Assembly: GCA_030407315.1 (NCBI GenBank)
Contig: JALQPE010000143.1
Span: 1 to 64,000, forward strand
Direction of reading: 5' to 3'
Origin: Asparagopsis taxiformis
Lineage: Eukaryota > Rhodophyta > Florideophyceae > Bonnemaisoniales > Bonnemaisoniaceae
Length of the DNA: 64,000 bases
Shown: piece after piece, positions 33,009 through 42,398 of the stretch
Numbering within the stretch: the stretch's first letter is position 1
Layout: each line of letters starts with the position of its first letter
The notes under the pieces: model-generated
Database searches by the model: none
What the model saw: only the letters and a program-made list of their open reading frames with translations
What the model was told of the DNA's origin: nothing
Made by a program: the position numbers and the translations under genes

Positions 33009-36000
33009 ATGGCGGATACGCATTTCAGCAGTTTGTTTTCAACGGTTTGCGGCGATCAAGTGAGCGCGTCAGCGGAGTCGCGCGGACTCAAGCGCGGCGT
33101 CGATGTCGACTTGTTTGCGGACGTGGACGGTGCGGCTGTGCATATTGGGACGGCTTCGGTGAGCACTGCTGGTGGCGATGTTGGCCTTCCGCGCACGCTG
33201 CACAACCACAAGCTGCCGGAAACCGACGAGGCGGACTATATCGTCGTGCGCAACATTGCGACTAAGGACAAGTTCAAGGACCTCCCGTTCCCGTACATGT
33301 TTGATGGCGCCGAGGGACCGCCGGAGACGATGGGTGGAGCATACGCCGCGGCGTTTTACCCTTGGGATACTCGTATGATGCGCCCCGCTGCGGAGGATGG
33401 CCCTAGCGACATTCGTACCCCTGCTGCAGCGTCAAACTTCAACGCAGCGACGAACCAGGCCAGCTCGGGACGGATGCCCAGTACCGGTCCGGCAGGCGAA
33501 ATCACTGGTTCGGGGGGTACGAAGCATCCAGCACGCTCCGTCCCGGTTTCGGGAGGCACGAAGCGCCCTGCTCGCTCTGTCAGAGCCTCCAGTGGAGGCA
33601 CGAAGCACCCTGCTCGCTCTGCTAGAGCCTCCAGTGGAGGCACGAAGCACCCTGCTCGCTCCAACGTCACCGAAGCTACTACGCAGGACGTAACCGAGGT
33701 GGACGACGAACCGGAGGTGGCGGAAAGCATTCGTGAGCAGCAGGGGACGCAAATTACGGTGCCCAAGTTTGTGACGTCGGATTACGTCGGACAAGGAGCG
33801 ACTGTGTTGGTGAGGCAGCTAGTGGAACCGGCCGTGACCCTTCGGGATGTGAAAGAAGACCACGTGGAGGACCTGCGCAACAATATGTTGGCTGTGGGGT
33901 ATGTGAGCTCTTCGCGTATCACTGTGACGGTGCTGAGGTCGCAGAACACGCATCTGTCCGCCGACACGCGTCTGTTCCAGAATGGCAAATTCCATGCCAA
34001 TGCGAACGTGACCGTGATCGACGGACTGCATCGTCTCAATGCTATGCATAGCATTGCGGATGACTTCACGCGCCTCACCCGTATGCACAGAACCAAGCTG
34101 CCACAGGACGCAAACCGCTTGCGCTGGGTTACTCAGCCTCTGGATGTGTACTACCTTCGCCGCAAGGACGACAGTGATCTTCAGCCTCATGAGATCATCC
34201 ACAAGAGTGCAGAGTCGAACCATACGACTGGGACGCAACTGACGGAGCGCTCCCTGGTTCGAATCTTGTCGTCCATCCAGCAGTTCATCCGTACGATTGC
34301 TGTTGCAAATAACGTGGAAAACGCTGGCGACTTGCGTGAGTCTGATGTCATCCGAACATTGTTCGAGGCGCAGTTCATGGGGATGATGAATTCAACGAAC
34401 ACGGCCCGGCGGTGGACGCGTTTGGCTATAGCAACGCTGAAGCATCCTGTTCTCGACGAAGTGTTGCGTGAGCTGAACAATTCCGAGCGCCGCAACGAGA
34501 TTGGGATAACGCACCTGGACCACAAGATAGTGCGCGAGTTGCTGGAAGAAAACTTTGTCTTCGTCTTGCGTGGTCTTTCGGAGTACTTGAACCCTGCTCA
34601 TGGTGGACGTCCGGATGGACGCTTTGACGTGAACGACTTCTATACATACGTCCGTCGCGTGACTGCAATAGCAAATTCTCTGTACGCTGCGTATGGGCGC
34701 CCAAAGAGTATTATGCGCAAGTCATTTCTGAGCACAGAGATGGCAATTGGGTCGGTTAAGCAGCCGAAGGAGTTGCAATGGCATCTCACCAATGCCATTG
34801 CAATGTATAGAGGGGACGACCGGAGCAGTGAAGTTCGAATGCGACGGAGAACCACGCGTTTACAGGATTTGGAAACGAACTTGAAAGAGTTTTTCAATCC
34901 GACATTGAAGAAGAAGACTAAGGCTCGACGCAAACGCCGCCCTTCTGCTGCCAATGTGAGACTCACTCACAAGAAGCAGCGGAATGTCGAACATGAGCCT
35001 GCTTCGCATGGCATCCGCCGCCGTTCACAGCGACTGCGCTCGACGGGAAGCACACGCCTCGAGGAAGAACAGCCGGTTGCGGTACAACAATCCGCCGGGG
35101 AAGAAGAACAGGCCGTTGTGGATAAACCCACCGATCAACAACAAGCCACTGCTTCCGGTGATGAGGTTGACGAAGACTCCGCCCGTTCCCCCAATTCTGC
35201 CGTTGAGATTGTCCCCCAAGATAACCAACGTGCTGGTGCGACTCCCTCCAACCAAGAATCTGTCCATAACGTTTCGGACGAGGAAGAAAACAACAGTGCA
35301 GATGAGGGCCATGTCAAAAGCAAGGGGGTCCGCGAAGTGACAATTACACTCACTGTTCCGGAAGGAGTCGAAGTCGATGAAGACGGTTACATCGTTCGTG
35401 ACTCTCCTTCTGAACACGACCTCCTGTTCGACGACCGTATGCCATCTCTTCCCGACGATTTCGAAGTCAAAGACCGAGCCGAAGGGCATCATCTGGCGCA
35501 GCGTCCCGCGGACGTCATCGCATCGGTGAGGGTTGGCTGTCTGCCCCCGATTGAGCTCAGGTTGTTATTGGAGAGTGTGGAAATCGATGAGGAGGGCAGA
35601 GAGGTGAGGTATTTGAAGCAAGTGGCGATGGACCCTGTGTTTGAGGGGCTGCATATTCCGGAACAACATCGGGCTCGTCATCTTGTTTTCGAGATCGACA
35701 CCATCTATCCGATGTTTTTCGCAGCGTGGAAGATGGCTGCCAAGGCGATGTGTGAGCCTACATCGACGTTTCTACCCTCGAGGCTGGACTTCGCTCAGGT
35801 TGCGCGAATGTCTACAAGCTGGAAGGATTCGTATGAGGCCGGCACTGGTATGGCGTACTTCCACAATTGCCGAACGGAAATCAACGAGCGAGGGTATACG
35901 GTGATGCACAATTTCGCGGATGTAAGCTACCTCGATGCGTCGGACAAGTTCCCATTTGACTTGGGTCTCATGGAAGAAATTCCTAACCAGGAATTGTTTC

Positions 36001-37007
36001 GGTACTTCTTGGGAACATGGGAGGGTGAGGAGGTGCACAAGGACCCTGGGAACCGGCAGCTGTGGAGTCCCATTGTCAATACTGGGGACGATGAAACAGA
36101 TGAGAAGAACCGGAATGAGGGGAGGGCTCGCTTCACGTCTACGCGCCACTGCCTGGTTGACTATGCCGAGAACGATGAGACGCATATCGACCGGTTCAAG
36201 TTTGTGACGCGGCGAGCCCTGCTGGATGTGTGGTTGGGAATCCTTGTCCGGCTGATAGGGCTGGAGGAGTGCGGTTTACCGGGAGAAAAACTTGTCATGC
36301 CGGCATCTGGGGGACGGTTTTTGATAACGGGAAAGGGGTGTCCTCGGCAGGTCCCACACAATGATTTCCCTGTTCCTCCTCGCGACCGCAAAGATCAACT
36401 TCCGGGTTACTTTGTTATTGCCAACGGAGATGACCCATTCCCTATCTGGGTGTGTCCAGGGTCCCACAAGTACGTCTTTTCCAAAGCGCTGGAATTAGAT
36501 ATGTACGCCAAGACGATGAAGCTGAAGAAGGTAATCGTTCCGCCACGTTCAGTCTTCATCGGTCACGGCCATGTACAACATGCCGGGGCAGGGCATGTCG
36601 ACAGAGTTGTGTCACACACGACAACGAGGTATCACACGTATTTCAGGAATGCGTCGTATCCGATTCCCGACAATGTTTCGTTTGGTTTCATCAGGCGGTT
36701 GGGATTCGAAGAAGAAGTAATCGCCAATGCTCCGCGCCGGTCTGCCAGGCAAAGTCAACCGGCACCTGTCAATGTTCGCCACAAGACAGTTGTTCCCATC
36801 CCGGTCAAGAAAGATCGTAGGCCGAAGACAGGGCAGCTCGGAATCATGCGGATGAAGACGACAGAAGCTCCCAAGAAGAGAACCCTCACACCGGGTGAAG
36901 AATTCATCTTGAGCTATTCAACTCCACGGTTGCCGATAACGCCTATTCTGCCGGGAGATCCTGAATATGATGAGGACGAAGACGAAGAACAATTTTCCGA
37001 CGGCTAG
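33009..37007 (+). CDS. Large protein with a ParB-like motif and a C-terminal 2OG-Fe(II)-oxygenase-like domain
   Basis: ATG at 33009 sits in a strong context (AACAACCATGG); the frame is open upstream but lacks another good start. 1332 residues, intronless. Residues about 165-225 hold four copies of GGTKxPARS. Around 336-342, VIDGLHR within a region of beta strands and basic helices resembles the ParB/Srx nucleotide-binding core ('GxxR'). Residues about 600-860 are Lys/Arg-rich and then Glu/Asp-rich disordered linker. The C-terminal region has H1117-N-D1119, then HGHVQHAGAGH (1186-1195) and R1207: an HxD...H...R arrangement typical of 2-oxoglutarate/Fe(II) dioxygenases. Such enzymes oxidise methylated bases, lysines or small molecules. 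Next to a methyltransferase-SET gene, a demethylase/modifier role is tempting but is inference. Codon use looks intact, with no internal lesion. Confidence 0.7.
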   Translation: MADTHFSSLFSTVCGDQVSASAESRGLKRGVDVDLFADVDGAAVHIGTASVSTAGGDVGLPRTLHNHKLPETDEADYIVVRNIATKDKFKDLPFPYMFDGAEGPPETMGGAYAAAFYPWDTRMMRPAAEDGPSDIRTPAAASNFNAATNQASSGRMPSTGPAGEITGSGGTKHPARSVPVSGGTKRPARSVRASSGGTKHPARSARASSGGTKHPARSNVTEATTQDVTEVDDEPEVAESIREQQGTQITVPKFVTSDYVGQGATVLVRQLVEPAVTLRDVKEDHVEDLRNNMLAVGYVSSSRITVTVLRSQNTHLSADTRLFQNGKFHANANVTVIDGLHRLNAMHSIADDFTRLTRMHRTKLPQDANRLRWVTQPLDVYYLRRKDDSDLQPHEIIHKSAESNHTTGTQLTERSLVRILSSIQQFIRTIAVANNVENAGDLRESDVIRTLFEAQFMGMMNSTNTARRWTRLAIATLKHPVLDEVLRELNNSERRNEIGITHLDHKIVRELLEENFVFVLRGLSEYLNPAHGGRPDGRFDVNDFYTYVRRVTAIANSLYAAYGRPKSIMRKSFLSTEMAIGSVKQPKELQWHLTNAIAMYRGDDRSSEVRMRRRTTRLQDLETNLKEFFNPTLKKKTKARRKRRPSAANVRLTHKKQRNVEHEPASHGIRRRSQRLRSTGSTRLEEEQPVAVQQSAGEEEQAVVDKPTDQQQATASGDEVDEDSARSPNSAVEIVPQDNQRAGATPSNQESVHNVSDEEENNSADEGHVKSKGVREVTITLTVPEGVEVDEDGYIVRDSPSEHDLLFDDRMPSLPDDFEVKDRAEGHHLAQRPADVIASVRVGCLPPIELRLLLESVEIDEEGREVRYLKQVAMDPVFEGLHIPEQHRARHLVFEIDTIYPMFFAAWKMAAKAMCEPTSTFLPSRLDFAQVARMSTSWKDSYEAGTGMAYFHNCRTEINERGYTVMHNFADVSYLDASDKFPFDLGLMEEIPNQELFRYFLGTWEGEEVHKDPGNRQLWSPIVNTGDDETDEKNRNEGRARFTSTRHCLVDYAENDETHIDRFKFVTRRALLDVWLGILVRLIGLEECGLPGEKLVMPASGGRFLITGKGCPRQVPHNDFPVPPRDRKDQLPGYFVIANGDDPFPIWVCPGSHKYVFSKALELDMYAKTMKLKKVIVPPRSVFIGHGHVQHAGAGHVDRVVSHTTTRYHTYFRNASYPIPDNVSFGFIRRLGFEEEVIANAPRRSARQSQPAPVNVRHKTVVPIPVKKDRRPKTGQLGIMRMKTTEAPKKRTLTPGEEFILSYSTPRLPITPILPGDPEYDEDEDEEQFSDG

Positions 37008-37274
37008 ATAGCTTAACAACTACTATTTGGTAAACAATTATCGAGAATATAATCATCTCCTTTATCACTTTCAATCTATGAACCTAGTATAATGTACTTC
37101 CGTTCCATGCTTTCAAACTAGATTGTCCATTCCCTCGTGGGTTGGAGCATGATTTCCAGGACGATTCCCTCACATCTCTAGACTCGATGGTCTATGGTAG
37201 AAATAGCAGAACAATTGGGTTTGTACGTGCTTCATCGCCTACTTGCTTCCGGTAATGTGTGGACGTGCACGATA

Positions 37275-37512
37275 CACGATCAACCTGAAATGGACGTCCG
37301 GTGGATGTCCAGCTCAGATGCATTGCTGGCCAGCCCAGAAATTCTACAATTTCGGGCACAAAAAAATATTGCAAAAAATCATCGATTTGGGCGGGTCGAT
37401 TGTGCCGTACGGCACACCCCCATCTCAAAAACATGTTCACATGTGCATGTTTTTGAGAATAGCCCAAAATTTAATTCTAATCAAGGTGTCTAATTTGGCC
37501 ACAACGGCCCCA
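37275..37512 (+). repeat. PAL3 repeat copy K
   Basis: Palindrome 37402-37415; hairpin 37424-37457. It lies about 270 bp after the ParB/oxygenase stop codon. Confidence 0.9.
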
Positions 37513-37784
37513 GGCACCGGCCGCCGCCCCGAGTGGGGTTGTCACTGGCTTCTGTAAGCACCAACTGTAAGCCAAAATCGCGTCTTACGAGGGTTCGATT
37601 CCAGGCTTTAAGCCTAAGTTATGCTAGGGTGACATCTTTTTCCTTGTTTCATCATGGTCCCGCCTTACTCCCTCAACACAAACAATACTCACCCATCACG
37701 TTACTCATATTCCGTGCACTTTGTATTAGTAGTGAACCCGCCTGCTTAGTTTGTGCAATGCGTCGATGTAGGCAGCACACGACT

Positions 37785-38017
37785 AACCTGAAATGGACGT
37801 CTGGCGGATGTCCAGCTCAGATGCATTGCTGGCCAGCCCAGAAATTCTACAATTTCGGGCACAAAAAAATTGCAAAAAATCATCGATTTGGGCGGGTCGA
37901 TTGTGCCGTACGGCACACCCCCATCTCAAAAACATGTTCACATGTGCATGTTTTTGAGAATAGCCCAAATTTTAATTCAAATCAGGGTGTCTAATTTGGC
38001 CACAACGGCCCCAGGAA
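37785..38017 (+). repeat. PAL3 repeat copy L
   Basis: Palindrome 37903-37916; hairpin 37925-37958. The linker between K and L contains GGGTTCGATTCCAGG (37587-37601), matching a pol III B box. Confidence 0.9.
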
Positions 38018-38140
38018 CCGGAGCCGCCGCCCCGATCGGGGGCTATCACTGGCGTCTGTAAGCACCAACTGTAAGCCGGAACCGGCCGCCGCCCCGATCG
38101 GGGCTATCACTGGCTTCTATAAGCACCAACTGTAAGCCAA

Positions 38141-38175
38141 AATCGCGTCGTGAGACGCGTGAATCGCGTCTCACG
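38141..38175. repeat. Short inverted duplication inside a PAL3 linker
   Basis: CGTCGTGAGACGCG, a 5-nt loop, then CGCGTCTCACGACG. Other linkers have only one arm (CGCGTCTTACGAAGG), so this copy gained the second arm. Confidence 0.8.
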
Positions 38176-38184
38176 ACGGGTCGA

Positions 38185-39976
38185 TTTCAGGCTCAATACG
38201 CCAGGGACAGGTCTTGGTCCTTGTTTCATCATGGTCCCGCCCCACTCTCTCACGACCAACCTGAAATGGACGTCCGGTGGATGTCCAGCTCGATTGCACT
38301 GCTGGCCAGCCCAGAAATTCTAAAATTTCCGAAAAATCAATTTGGTGGCCCAGCATCTCCTGTGCCGAAAATTCCCGCACTCACTTCTGATATACGTCTA
38401 GATGTGTTTCGCACTTGTACGCATCAGGGAAGGAGTCACGGAAGGTTGAGACTACGCTACTTGTGTACCGCGTCGTCTGAAATAGCGAGTAGTGTTTGTT
38501 GTATAGTTGTGGAGTATGCGTCTAGTGGTTTGTAAAGCTTGCAGAACGGGATAGGGATGTGGGTGGCCCTATTTTATGAATACATGAGTACCAATATTCA
38601 AGGGTGACAAAGCGGAAAGGCATACGTTCATACATGTTTGAGATTGCATAGTGGAGAAAATATTTACATCGAAATTTACATGGAGCAGATGGAGGTTTTA
38701 AGGATGAGGTATGAGAGGAAGAAAATTATTCTGTGGTATGAGGATGTGTTCTGTGGAGGGATGCAATCTTGGGATGGTACAGGGGGAGGTGGAAATGTAC
38801 GGAGTGCGGGTTTAGAATGGAGTGTGATTCGGAGAGGAGTGCCGACAAGCATATTATGGGGATTGGGGAGACGCTGCGGGGTGTTGGGGTAGTGAGGGCG
38901 GAGGAGGTGTTTAGGTGGGACCGTAGGAGGGTGCGGTTGAAGTCGCCGAGAGGAGGGGGTTTTAGGAAAGTGAGGAGAAAGAGGGGGAGGGGGTGGCGTC
39001 TGTTCTGGCTGTGGTGAGTGGGGATGTGATGGAGAAGAAGGGGGTTATTGTACTTGGGGAGGGAGGGGAGTGGGAGGAAGGGTGCGAAGTGGGGGGTTGA
39101 TATGTGTTTCAGAGCGGGGAGGTTTCTGGGGAGACGGCGGGGGTGCCACCCCGCAGTGCGGGAGCGTGGGCCGGTGGTGGTGGTGTATACGGTATCGAAG
39201 ATGCGGATGGCGTGGGGGCATGGAGCAGCTGAGGGAGGGAGGGGTGGAGCAGGTCGGGTACGGGATGGGGAGTGAGAGGTTTTGGAAGAGTAAGCTGCAG
39301 GGGAAGTTTGTGTAGAGGGCGAAGGAGAGGGGTTGAGGGTAGAGGAGAGAGGGTATTGAAGAACAATACGTTGCAAAGGTGTTGGGGGAGAGCATGGTCG
39401 AGGAGATAGGGGGTGTTTTTCCCTATTCTGAGGTAGTATGAGGACTGGTTATACGAAATGTGTACGGTAGAGCAGAACAGTAGGTATGGAATGGAGGTGT
39501 GCACCGTGGAAGCGGGGATAGGTAGCTGAAAATGCGTGCTAGAGTGGTATTGGGGGTGTTTGAGGTACAGTACGGGGGAGGTGAGCACCAACTGGAAGGG
39601 GGTGTGAGCGAGAGGATGAAAAAATTAAAGACAAAATTGGAGTCGACCGACAAGGAAAAATAGAGTGGTCGCCGTGATGGATGCGGACATCCATGTCGAG
39701 CACGGCGGCAGAAATTTCTGGGGTCGAAATTTTTGAATTTCTGAACCGGCGCCCGTCCTAAGTGGACATAGACATGGCGGAAGTCCATCCCGAGGGGGAC
39801 ATCCGTGGTACTAGAAACAATGAATGTCGCCCTAGTAATACTAGACGTACTAGACCGCATGGACGTCCGGTTCTAGGCGGACATCCAAAAGTACTGGAGA
39901 ACATGGACGTCCGCCTAGTAATACTAGGTGTACTAGAGGTTGTGGACGTCCGCGTCCATTTCCGAGAACACAAACG
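38185..39976 (+). repeat. Long direct repeat, right copy
   Basis: Partner of 20690-22446. It ends at ...GAGAACACA like the left copy, after which the flanks differ. The gene cassettes at 23.8-37.0 kb lie between the two copies in an arrangement that could be terminal direct repeats or simply two insertions of the same repeat. Confidence 0.9.
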
Positions 39977-39979
39977 CTT

Positions 39980-41310
39980 GCGTTGGGGGGGGCGCGATGC
40001 GTGCTAGAGCCGTCGCTCTTTTCGTTTTCGACACCATACGTTGGTGGAGGCACGAGCGCCAACGAAAGATTGGACGACGAGTCCACGCGCGGACGATCCA
40101 CACGATGTGAAGAGCCACGACTGGCTCGACAGTGTTGACCGTCCCACGGGCAAAGGTGACGACACCACGGGCCACGGACGGACAACACGTCAGATTTTTC
40201 GCGCGAAAAATTATGCTTGGGCCAGCGGGCCATGGACGCACGGTACGAAAAATCGGCCCGATTACAGTGCGCTAATCCGGCCAAATCTCGGGACACGCGT
40301 GCCCCGAGAATTTCGTAATTTTGGCATGTCACGTGAGCCATCGTACGTCCCCGTGGACAGCCGCTGACAACGAGTCGCATCGACCAACGAGGTCAACGCC
40401 AACAGCTCGCGAGCTAACGGCAACGTGACGCCGGAAGGCGGAGAAACGACGTAGGACGGACGCGTCCCCAACGAAGATGGCAACGGCCTCATTACGAAAC
40501 TCCACGCACGAAGCGGAACGAAGCTATACGTTAGCCGACGAATTAGACCAACGGGTCTCGGCGCACGAAGCGCGCGGGAAAAGCGCGCGAAACGACGAGC
40601 CAACGAGGCCGCAACAACGGACGGCGAACCGTTATCGCCATCGTGAGGCACGATGCCGAACACGGTAGCCACGTACGGCAACTACGGAACGACACAACGG
40701 TGTCCTGCCACGCGGGCATAACGAATAACGCGCGAAAGCGAAAATCCCGCCGCCTAGTCGAAACGCACGAGCAAACCCGAAAGGCGGGTAGACCACGTAC
40801 GGTCACGAAGGCTAAGACGCGCACGTCCGCGTCGCAAAACGAGTAAGCTAACGAGCTTAGACCCCGTTCGAATTCGAAGGCGCACGCGCCACCGGCCACG
40901 TTGGCCAGGATACGAGCGCGTACGCGGACGTCGTAACGATAACGACGTAGTACGTCGTAGGTACTACCTCAGCGGGTCGACCCCGCGAAACAAAAATACG
41001 AATACGCGACGGCGTACAAGCTGGTAGCCAACGTAAACGGCACAGCCGAAGGCAACGAGCCGACGAAAAACTGGCTCACGTAACAGCCTCAAACGCCCGC
41101 GGACATGCGAAACGACTTCGTCAATCGCGTCCTCGTCGGGTTCGCAAGTCGAATAAACGAAATTACGCAATGGCGTAGACGGCGAGCATTACGTATGCCC
41201 AGGCGCACGTCGCACCACATAACGGATGAGCTAACGAGACGCTCCTCGGACGCCGCGGCGAACTACGCTGCCACGCGAAGCGGACTAGCGCAACGATTGC
41301 GCCACCGGCT
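39980..41310. other. CpG-rich gene-free stretch
   Basis: No domain recognised. The plus strand is unusually rich in ACG and AACG words (for example around 40380-40760). Frames are open by composition only. It probably belongs to the same GC-rich retroelement as the Gag-like gene to its right. Confidence 0.4.
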
Positions 41311-42090
41311 AACGTGAAGCCGCGGGAACGTGAAGCGCGACGGCGCTAACGATGTTCGCTAATGATGTTAACGGCTATACGAAAAGCCAAGCCCGCCGGC
41401 AAAAACGTTGTCAACGGAACCGCGACGCACCACGACGCACTGCCGCGTACACGCAACGGCGTGAAATGTCAAGCCAACTCACGCGCGAGTCGGCCTGACG
41501 TTTAACGAATTTTCCGTCCAGCTCATCGGAGCAAATTAAAATTGGCACCGACGTGCTACGTGCCAAAGAGCTCGAATGCTCAACGGAATTCGACACCCGA
41601 CGGGGTTATCCGCACGAGAAACGAGGGCGGAAACGAATTCCGAGGTAGTTACAAAATGATAACGCCAGTGGCCAACGTGAAGCCGCGGGAACGTGAAGCG
41701 CGACGGCGCTAATTACGTCAACGGCTATACGAAATGCCAAGCCCGCAGGCAACCACGTCGTCAACGGAACCGCAACGTACGGCGACTAATTGCTGCGTAC
41801 ACGCCACGGCGTAGAACGTCAAACCGACTCACGCACGAGTCGGTCTGACGTTCGACGAATTTTCCGTCCAGCTCCGAGCTGTTGAGCATTCGAGCTCTTT
41901 AGCGCGTAGCACGTCGGTGCTAATTTTAATTTGCTCCGATGACTCATCGGAGCAAATTAAAATTAGCACCGACGTGCTACGCGCTAAAGAGCTCGAATGC
42001 TCAACGGGATTAGACACCCGACGGGGTTATCCGAACGAGAAACGACGGCGGAAACGATCTTCGAGTTAGTTACTAAATGATACGCACGCC
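41311..42090 (+). repeat. Two-unit tandem repeat, about 363 bp
   Basis: AACGTGAAGCCGCGGGAACG begins the units at 41311 and 41674. Both carry GAGTCGG, TTTTCCGTCCAGCTC and GACACCCGACGGGGTTATCC in order. The second unit is longer because it contains the palindrome below. Confidence 0.88.
41881..42005. repeat. Perfect 125-bp palindrome, 62-bp arms, 1-nt spacer
   Basis: Left arm starts GTTGAGCATTCGAGCTC at 41881, the centre base is C at 41943, and the right arm ends GAGCTCGAATGCTCAAC at 42005. I find no mismatch. Unit one of the tandem repeat has only the right-arm version, so the left arm was added by an inverted duplication. Confidence 0.93.
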
Positions 42091-42276
42091 AACGGGCTCT
42101 ACGATCGAGGTTAACGTACCACTCGCAGTGAAAAGCCGCCGCTACGCGCCGCCGCTTTGCCGAATAGTTACGTGTGTTACGAACCTGCCAACGGGCACGC
42201 GCCGCCGCGAACTCGAAGCACGGGCTACGTAAGCCATACGACACCCGACGGGGTAGACGCCATAACAAAAAATTGT

Positions 42277-42305
42277 GGGGAGGGGCTTAACACTAACCCC
42301 TCCCC
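42277..42305 (-). other. G-rich/C-rich hairpin, polypurine-tract-like on the minus strand
   Basis: GGGGAGGGG (42277-42285) pairs with CCCCTCCCC (42297-42305). On the minus strand GGGGGAGGGG lies about 95 bases after the Gag-like stop, where a retroelement polypurine tract could be. No 3' LTR matching 45259-45920 follows. Confidence 0.4.
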
Positions 42306-42398
42306 CAACGCAGACGACCTGCCAGTACGAATTACGAAGCTCAACGGAGCCGTGCGGTTACGCAGAAAACAAGACGAATTTTACGAAGCAGCTCGATG

